Assembly: GCA_029339505.1 (NCBI GenBank) | Contig: JAQISU010000081.1 | Span: 17,770,001-17,834,000 of the forward strand | Direction: 5' to 3' | Length of the DNA stretch: 64,000 nt | From: Unio delphinus | Lineage: Eukaryota; Mollusca; Bivalvia; Unionida; Unionidae | In this document: positions 58,801 through 64,000 of the stretch, one piece after another | Numbering within the stretch: the stretch's first letter is position 1 | Layout: each line of letters opens with the position of its first letter | Notes under the pieces: generated by a model | Seen by the model: the letters and a program-made list of their open reading frames with translations, nothing else | Database searches by the model: none | What the model was told of the DNA's origin: nothing | Made by a program: the position numbers and the translations under genes

Positions 58801-61800
58801 TTAATAAAACGTTATATAGACACTCAGTATAATTACTTAATTTTATCTTTGCTAGCTATGATTTATATCCATTACCCACTTCTACAGATTTAGAACTTTT
58901 GTTTATGATGATGGTATAACTTAATGAGTTTATTCTTTTTAACATTGTTCCCAAAAGCTATAAAATTGACCTGAATTATATATCAGCTCATCTTATACTG
59001 ATGTATGTACCAGCTAGGTTTACCTGCATTGTATATTGGCTCACCTTCTACTGAGGTATGTACCAGCTAGGTTGACCAGCATGATATTTTAACATGAACT
59101 TATTCTGAAGTATGTCCAAGCAAGGTATGTATCCACTCAACTTTTACTGAGGTATGTCCCAGCAAGGTTGACCTGCATTATATAACAGCTCAACTTGTAC
59201 TGACATATGTCACAGCAAGGTTGATCTGCATTATATAACAGCTCAACTTGTACTGACATATGTCCCAGCAAGGTTGACCTGCATTATATAACAGCTCAAC
59301 TTGTACTGACATATGTCCCTTCCTCTTACAATTGCATATAAGCCTTCCTCGTACTGAAGTATATCCCAGCATGGTTGACCTGCATTGTATATTGGCTCAC
59401 CTTATACTGAGGTAACTCCCAGCCAGGTTTACCTGCATTGTATATTGGCTTAACTTATACTGAGGTATTTCCCAGCAAGATTGACCTGGATTATATATCA
59501 GCTTACCCAGTTATGTGGCATATTGCTGCAAGGTTGTGTCATGGCATATAAAAAAGCACAAAAGGTAGATTTCATGATGAGATACCACATTATAATTGAT
59601 TATATTAGCTAAGAACTAACCTTTAGTGAAAAAAGTACGTAGAAATAATAAAACTAGTTATCCATGTTATTCATATCCAGGATTATTACTGCATCACAAG
59701 ATGGACTGCAGTGTATAACAAGGACCATACTGCATTGATCTGGGACTGATAATGCATATTGAAAGGGGCTGCAGTATGTAGTGAGGACCTTACTGTATTA
59801 ATCTGGGACTGATAATGCATAACAGAATGGGCTGCAGTATGTAGTGAAGACCATACTGTATTAATCTGGGACTGATAATGCATATTGAAAGGGGCTGCAG
59901 TATGTAGTGAGGACCATGCTGCATTGATCTGGGACTGATAATGCATATTGAAAGGGGCTGTAGTATGTAGTGAGGACCTTACTGTATTAATCTGGGACTG
60001 ATAATGCATAACAGAATGGGCTGCAGTATGTAGTGAGGACCATACTGTATTGATATGGGACTGATATTGCATACCAGAAGGGGCTGCAGTATGTAGTGAG
60101 GACCATACTGTATTAATATGGGACTGATAATGCATAACAGAATGGGCTGCAGTATGTAGTGAGGACCATACTGTATTGATATGGGACTGATATTGCATAC
60201 CAGAAGGGGCTGCAGTATGTAGTGAGGACCATACTGTATTGATCTGGGACTGATATTGCATACCAGAAGGGGCTGTAGTATGTAGTGAGCACCATACTGT
60301 ATTAATCTGGGACTGATAATGCATAACAGAAGGGGCTGCAGTATGTAGTGAGGACCATACTGTATTAATCTGGGACTGATAATGCATAGCAAAATTGGCT
60401 GCAGTATGTAGTGAAGAAAACACCAATAATGAACCTGGACTGTTATTGCATCACACAATATCGTGATGGTTATACTGTGATGAATAGATGCTGAATTTAA
60501 CAGAATTGTATTTAGCCCTTTTCTGTTTCTAGTGAAGTCATTTATTAAAGTCCAATGATTATGTAAACTAAATACATGTATTTTTCCTTTTTATCTTGTA
60601 AATATTAGTGTGATTTCGACTAGCACCCAATTCACATATTGACCTATATGATATAGATGCCCTGTTAACAGGTTCAAGTCTGTAATTTAACTTGTGTTAC
60701 ATAAAAACATGGCGATGAAACTCATGAAGGGGACGATAACATCAACCACCTGGTACCTAATAAAAGCCCAAGGCACTTATTCTATTGGCTCAGGGTAAAC
60801 AACATCTCATAGTTTATCGGCCTAAGGTGGCAATCACAATTAAAAAATTGTAACATTTGAATATTTAGATCTTCACATGTCTGGTAGGTTATCATTTATT
60901 TGTTATTGAGTTGATATACTGAAATATTGGTGGGTTGTGTATCATTGTGTATTGTATTTGTGTCATTTGTAGTATTGTATATTTAAGTATTTGTTATGTT
61001 CTACTTTAGTATTTGTATATTTAAGTATTTGTTCTGTTTTGTTGCATGTTTTTCCTTTTATCTCGTGTGTTTTTCTGATAGATAGTAAACTCTGTGACCC
61101 GCAAGTGTTGTATTGGCTTCATTTTATACAATGCCAGGCTCACACATAGATGTGTTTCAGTTTTTTTCTTTCGAGTTTGTAAATTTACTGAATAATAGAT
61201 AATGGCAATTTAATGGAGCAAAACCGGATTTTTTTCTTTCTCATTTTAGAAAATTCTTCCACCTATGAAATTTTGAGAGTCAGGAAGTTAATGGAATTTC
61301 TCCTGATAACTTTTCATGACCTAGAAGAGCAAGCCCATCACGATTATAACAGTAAGTGACATTGTGTAGACAAGAAATATTTGAGTCACTGTACAATGCA
61401 GTGCACAATATTGTGTTATCGCCATTGCCTCTATCAGAATTATCTAATCATTAGCATCACACCAATAATTTACCTCATTATTAGCATTACAACGGTCAGA
61501 TATTATATCATTAGTACAGCACCAGAACTCTGTATGTGTGTGTGTGTGTGTGTTTGTGTGCAATTGTGTGTGTGTGTGTGTGTGTCATTGTGTGTGTTTA
61601 TGTAGCTTTAAATTTTTTTTAGTCATATCACTATAAGTTTCCTGATCATTATCGTTACACCAATCCGAAGTTCCCTTATCATTAGCATTCCACCAATCAT
61701 AATTTGCTATTTAAATTCAGCTGTTCTTTTAAAAATGTGACTTGCTTGGCATTTGTTTTTTAAGATCTCTAGAATATAATGATAAACATAATCTTTCTTG

Positions 61801-63479
61801 ATACTTTTGTTGTTGTTTTTGTCATCATAACATTTATCACAGATTGCATAATAACAGTAATTGTTATATTTATTTATTGTATATAAATTCATTTATGACA
61901 ATATTCAAGATTTTTTTTAAAACAATGAATATTTTAGTTCACAGACATATTTTTGTTATTCATTTTGTCACATACATTTTTTTGGGTATTGATTTCCTAA
62001 CATGCAGATCCTTTGTCCAATGATCTAATGAAATATGTCTATCTTCAGATGTACAGAATTTATTTGTCTTAATTTCTTTGGATTATATTGTACCCATGGG
62101 TGGATGACTTCCTTTAAATTTTCTGTATCTGGCACAGATCTTCCATCATCTTTCTCTATGTGACACAATCCTTCCCTCGGCTTTTTTCTGTAAAACAGAA
62201 CTTTTCTCATGTTTCTGTATTTGACATGATTCTTCATGAAAATCCAATTCTTGGTTTGTTATTTCAGGTTCTTTGACACATTTATCCACAGCAGCTCAAC
62301 ATGTGATGCATGTACCCAAAACAAAGATATTATCACCTTCTTTAATCATTACAGATTTTCATATTCCAGGTAAGTGAGAAACATGTACCCTTGTGAAATA
62401 GTTTACAAGTATTGTAAATGTTTATTTCTTATTCTCAATGTTTTCTATTTTCTTTTCTTTAGATAGTTTTTATCTACTCCTCTGCCAAAAACCTTTTTAA
62501 AACATATTTTTTTATTTAAAATTTTTCATTTTTGATGTGGCAGTTGTGATGATGAATAATGACTTTAGAACTAAACCTGACTTTAAAACCAGTTTCTTGC
62601 TTCCATTGTGTTTGGTATCCAGAGTTACTATTCCAGAGGCTTTATTTCTGAGCAGATTTTGATCAGATTTGGAATGTTTTAAATTGATAACATTTTTAAT
62701 TAATTTTAATATCAATGATTTATACATGTGCTACTGAGATGATCTGACAGCTGATTAGTGGAGATGCTTACATTTTATAGTATGTATTCCTGGACACATT
62801 TTAATCAGATTTTTGTGTGTATCCTTATAAAATCCAAAAGCAGTACATGTACATATTAATGAGATGATTTCATGCCAGACTCGCTGAGCTCTTTAATAAT
62901 TTAGAATCTGGGTTTTTTAATCAGGTTTTTTTTGTCACACATATCAATAATATCTTGGATTGGCTCATTTATGAATCACTTCTATGCATAATAATAAAAT
63001 GTGACAAGTGGTTTTGTTTCTTATCTCCCTTGAGACATTTTTGTTATTATCAAACTCTGTAAATATGCTTACAGTATTTGCCCGCCTATAAGTCGATTCT
63101 CTGTTAAGTCAAATTCACTAATTTTGCAAATTTTCAATACTACATTTATTTATATGTCAGTGTTGAGTATAAGATCAATGCTTTTGCATGAATATTAATT
63201 ACATTACTGTATGTTATTCTAGATTTCGTGCAATTGAGAAATTGCATCATTGATGCTAACAAGCTCTTTCAGGTTTTGAGAAGGGAGAAACAGACAGATA
63301 TCAACACTTCTTCATGCTATTTTGTACCTTACTGTCCTTTTTTAGCTAAAGCTTTTATCAATTGTAATAAATTAGTAAATGGAATCGAAAACAATACATA
63401 CCATACTTCTTCAGTTTCAGAGATATATAATTTGCATTTACATGTATATATTCACAGCATTTATATCCATTGTGGTTAA
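45356..63479 (+). CDS. TEDC2: Tubulin epsilon and delta complex protein 2-like (TEDC2 / C16orf59), 10 exons
   Basis: TEDC2 acts with TEDC1 and delta- and epsilon-tubulin at the centriole, where the complex is needed for stable triplet microtubules. I joined 45356-45390, 48419-48511, 49160-49221, 50586-50707, 51112-51932, 56081-56225, 58564-58672, 61250-61351, 62268-62369 and 63223-63479: 1848 nt, 615 residues plus stop, all phases consistent, GT-AG throughout. From memory of vertebrate TEDC2, the order of conserved pieces matches: an N-terminal helix ending near HQLFKPW-PPPG, a FDKLLTKAKKAREIQKRVTK helix, a long Ser/Lys-rich linker, the block FNLLTDGAKLCIPTKLKRLH with LRMKL (F-x-L-x3-G-x-L-x-[IL]-P, N-x2-L), then helices VRKLCLMTVMYKNL, LMEFLLITFHDLEEQ and FVQLRNCIIDANKLFQVL. 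The protein is longer than the roughly 430-residue human one, mainly in the linker. The junction 51932/56081 inside the conserved block is the strongest support. The first and last exons are less certain. Confidence 0.82.
45522..45611. repeat. Microsatellite (TA)n(GA)n
   Basis: About nine TA units are followed by about 36 GA units, in TEDC2-like intron 1. Confidence 0.98.
46724..46894. repeat. Compound microsatellite (GT)n(TA)n(GA)n(CA)n
   Basis: Dinucleotide runs are adjacent inside the hAT-like element of TEDC2-like intron 1. Confidence 0.97.
47134..47373 (+). mobile_element. tRNA-derived SINE, family A, with TSD
   Basis: This begins GGGGCCCGAGTGGCTGAGTG and ends in an A/G-rich tail. The target duplication AACATGGCTTC is perfect (47123-47133 and 47374-47384). 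Confidence 0.93.
48419..48511 (+). CDS. TEDC2: TEDC2-like exon 2
   Basis: It is 93 nt with a gtgtttcag acceptor and a GTAAGC donor, phase 2 in and 2 out. It encodes an amphipathic helix (QMYEEMQHKLEALQKVLHCY) comparable to the first helix of vertebrate TEDC2. Confidence 0.85.
49160..49221 (+). CDS. TEDC2: TEDC2-like exon 3
   Basis: It is 62 nt with a cttttgcag acceptor and a GTGTTT donor, phase 2 in and 1 out. It opens with the PPPG turn that follows the first helix. Confidence 0.82.
49787..50098 (+). mobile_element. tRNA-derived SINE, family B
   Basis: The tRNA-like head carries GCCCTATTGGTTAGAACGTC and box B GGTTTGAACCCC. The body includes AGCATTAAGAGGTTAGTGTT and the tail ends TCACACACATAG. 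It lies in TEDC2-like intron 3. Confidence 0.9.
50586..50707 (+). CDS. TEDC2: TEDC2-like exon 4
   Basis: It is 122 nt, phase 1 in and 0 out, with a tctgcacag acceptor and a GTAATT donor. It encodes the conserved helix ADLDMFDKLLTKAKKAREIQ. A second acceptor, tgctttccag ending at 50540, is in frame and would add 15 residues; it has the better pyrimidine tract, so 50541 is a real alternative start. Confidence 0.82.
51112..51932 (+). CDS. TEDC2: TEDC2-like exon 5 (linker)
   Basis: It is 821 nt, phase 0 in and 2 out, with a caatgtag acceptor and a GTGAGT donor. It encodes 273 residues rich in Ser, Thr, Lys and Glu, probably disordered, opening VTKNKGQKQKRSSR and ending DFNLLTDG, the first part of a conserved block completed by exon 6. 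Confidence 0.88.
52186..53110. repeat. 33-bp minisatellite
   Basis: There are about 25 units of 33 bp, each containing GTGTAACATTTGCAC and ATATCAGGTA; the central ones (52400-52800) are most alike. Because 33 is a multiple of three, the minus strand stays open as an 11-residue repeat; this is not a gene. Confidence 0.95.
53325..53575. repeat. Foldback/MITE family M with internal 27-bp x 4 repeat
   Basis: The element contains AAACTGCACAGACCCAGATC near its middle and ATCTGGAACTGTGCAGTTTG as a partly inverted partner. A 27-bp unit with GCATAATGTGTTGGTAGAT is repeated four times at about 53355-53465. It is homologous to 57715-58225. Confidence 0.75.
54090..54165. repeat. Tandem duplication, 37 bp x 2
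   Basis: The unit contains AACAGTACATTGAAAACAC and GACTATGTCAT, repeated once. Confidence 0.85.
54405..54860. repeat. Minisatellite, about 42-bp unit
   Basis: About ten units each contain CATCCATAGTCCTATTCTAT and GGGATGGCC, with small indels. Confidence 0.92.
54880..55880. repeat. Degenerate tandem array, unit about 150-200 bp
   Basis: Segments such as CATCTTGTAAATCTT, GACATGGGGTTTTCACC, AGACTTCTAATGATGT and AAATGGTACTGATCTGCC-like recur in the same order about six times with strong divergence. The array ends just upstream of TEDC2-like exon 6. Confidence 0.75.
56081..56225 (+). CDS. TEDC2: TEDC2-like exon 6
   Basis: It is 145 nt, phase 2 in and 0 out, with an ataatttcag acceptor and a GTATGG donor. 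Joined to exon 5 it reads FNLLTDG-AKLCIPTKLKRL, matching the F-x-L-x3-G-x-L-x-[IL]-P pattern of TEDC2. The reading frame stays open upstream to 55902, but that sequence belongs to a degenerate tandem repeat and is not taken as coding. Confidence 0.83.
56455..57030. repeat. Minisatellite, about 33-bp unit, interrupted by a SINE
   Basis: Units contain ACATTCTATGCAACAGATGT and AGGTCTATGACAC. A family-A SINE splits the array at 56629-56874. Confidence 0.88.
56629..56874 (+). mobile_element. tRNA-derived SINE, family A
   Basis: This begins GGGGCCCCGAGTGGCCGAGT and ends with an (AAAC)n tail. Flanks ACATTCTATGCAACA (56614-56628 and 56875-56889) are identical, but this is also the host repeat unit, so they are not independent proof of a target duplication. 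Confidence 0.92.
57715..58225. repeat. Foldback/MITE family M, split by a SINE
   Basis: The outer parts 57715-57769 and 58117-58225 are collinear with 53325-53575 (CATAGCATAATGTGT on the left; CAGATCTGCCAGCACATT and TGTGCAGTTTGCAGTTGGAC on the right). Confidence 0.75.
57782..58104 (-). mobile_element. tRNA-derived SINE, family B, nested, with TSD
   Basis: This is a minus-strand copy whose head near 58100 has a box B trace GGTTCGATCCC. It is flanked by GACCTATGTTGT (57770-57781) and GACCTATATTGT (58105-58116), a 12-bp target duplication with one change. Confidence 0.9.
58564..58672 (+). CDS. TEDC2: TEDC2-like exon 7
   Basis: It is 109 nt, phase 0 in and 1 out, with a ctgtttcag acceptor and a GTAAGG donor. 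It encodes a basic helix, KIVRKLCLMTVMYKNLTRLI. Confidence 0.83.
58985..59510. repeat. Minisatellite, about 53-bp unit
   Basis: About nine units share GTCCCAGCAAGGTTGACCTG and TATATAACAGCTCAACTTGT. The central units (59200-59310) are nearly identical. Confidence 0.93.
59690..60440. repeat. 63-bp minisatellite
   Basis: About twelve units of 63 bp share GGGCTGCAGTATGTAGTGAG and ATCTGGGACTGATAATGCAT. The unit is a multiple of three, so the minus strand is open in more than one frame across most of the array; these frames carry a 21-residue periodic product and are not taken as genes. Confidence 0.96.
61250..61351 (+). CDS. TEDC2: TEDC2-like exon 8
   Basis: It is 102 nt, phase 1 both ends, with a ctcattttag acceptor and a GTAAGT donor. 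It encodes a Leu-rich helix, VRKLMEFLLITFHDLEEQ. Exons 8 and 9 are symmetric (1-1) and could be skipped without frame change. Confidence 0.83.
61531..61600. repeat. Microsatellite (GT)n and SINE family B tail
   Basis: Interrupted GT runs lead into a sequence (about 61590-61640: TTTATGTAGCTTTAAA then AGTCATATCACTATAAG) that matches the minus-strand 3' tail of SINE family B, so the microsatellite probably grew from a truncated SINE. Confidence 0.7.
62268..62369 (+). CDS. TEDC2: TEDC2-like exon 9
   Basis: It is 102 nt, phase 1 both ends, with a ttatttcag acceptor and a GTAAGT donor. It is a loop region rich in Ser, Thr and His leading into the last helix. Confidence 0.78.
63223..63479 (+). CDS. 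TEDC2: TEDC2-like exon 10 (probable last coding exon)
   Basis: It is 257 nt from a ttattctag acceptor to TAA 63477-63479. The first part, FVQLRNCIIDANKLFQVLRR, matches the last helix of TEDC2. The remaining ~60 residues do not resemble the vertebrate C-terminus, so the exon might really end earlier and splice further on. AATAAA hexamers at 63912 and 63941 could serve as poly(A) signals. Confidence 0.65.
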
Positions 63480-63911
63480 ATCTCAAGGACTACGAAGCAT
63501 GTTGTGTTTTTTTATATTTACAAGTACAACTCTCCATTCACAGCAAACAAGATTACCCTTTATTAGTAAGTGAGTAGTTTGGCCACATTTGATTTGATCT
63601 TTTTTTGGCAAGAACAATAGGTATCACTGGTATAGAAACTTTGATGAGTAAGCACCTGGCATTTCATGTCATTACATGGTACTGTAGTCACAATACTTTA
63701 TGGGTAGCCTCATTTTCCAGTTAGTTGCCACACTAATTTGATCTGTCTGCCAAATCTTGCCTTTAAAAAGGTGTCAACTGAAATGACCCTGCTAAAACTG
63801 TAGAATATTTAATAAGCATGTAAAGTTGTAGAGCCTTGGGACATTGTGGTGTTATAAAATATAAGTAGTGTGTGGTCAACAATATGGGATATATTTTAAT
63901 ACATATGAAGA

Positions 63912-63946
63912 AATAAAGGACTTTTCTGGTTGCTAAGCACAATAAA
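63912..63946 (+). promoter_or_regulatory. Candidate polyadenylation signals of the TEDC2-like gene
   Basis: There are AATAAA hexamers at 63912-63917 and 63941-63946, about 430-470 bases after the predicted stop. In DNA this AT-rich such hexamers are common by chance. Confidence 0.3.
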
Positions 63947-64000
63947 TAGCTGTACAGATATTTTAATATCACATTTAGTGATTTTATATTATTAATTTGT

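Noticed and set aside
59686..60458. Long minus-strand open frames of 246 and 159 codons
   Set aside because: They follow a 63-bp minisatellite whose unit is divisible by three; the frames overlap each other and have no domain.

Overview
This is a stretch of AT-rich metazoan nuclear DNA with long, repeat-filled introns and GT-AG splicing. The tRNA-derived SINEs, the LINE tails and the minisatellite content look like a lophotrochozoan, most likely a bivalve mollusc. That placement is inferred from repeat style, not from a species marker. Two real protein-coding genes can be reconstructed exon by exon with every splice phase agreeing. They are divergent, with start codons about 13.2 kb apart.

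Left half, minus strand (32141 down to 765, continuing off the left edge): a scaffold attachment factor B family gene (SAFB/SAFB2/SLTM). Eleven exons encode 543 residues: an N-terminal SAP DNA-binding domain, a long acidic and Lys/Glu-rich low-complexity middle, and an RRM. The C-terminal part lies outside the window. Its 13.7-kb intron 3 (13304-26999) is a transposon graveyard.

Right half, plus strand (45356 to 63479): ten exons encode a 615-residue protein that I assign to TEDC2 (tubulin epsilon and delta complex 2), a partner of delta/epsilon-tubulin in centriole triplet maintenance. Its introns carry at least seven different tandem-repeat arrays, two complete SINEs of one family and one of another, and a nested SINE-in-MITE insertion.

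Between and inside the genes lies mobile DNA. (1) A family of hAT-like DNA transposons has ends close to CAKACCTGYCAACC and 6-bp target duplications: 14498-16104, 12067-12879, 22256-26494, 46146-47559, probably 2235-2971, plus single ends. Three loci retain relics of a zinc-finger/hAT-C transposase. (2) There are piggyBac-like relics with the catalytic core missing. (3) A decayed gene of an uncharacterised, transposon-like family (35093-36342) is surrounded by many copies of a short motif. (4) A 1.18-kb palindromic element lies at 38156-39333. (5) A dead Ty3/Gypsy pol gene (about 40122-42300) is split by a SINE. (6) There are two 5'-truncated LINE fragments. (7) There are two tRNA-derived SINE families, eight and five copies, many with visible target-site duplications. 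One SINE appears to have carried 3'-flanking DNA with it (32586-33489).

The best candidates for something undescribed are the 6-bp-TSD hAT-like family, with a long element and an 813-bp deletion derivative in the same intron; the motif-studded element around 35-37.6 kb; and the SINE composite. No cellular RNA gene, CRISPR array or bacterial-type operon is present.
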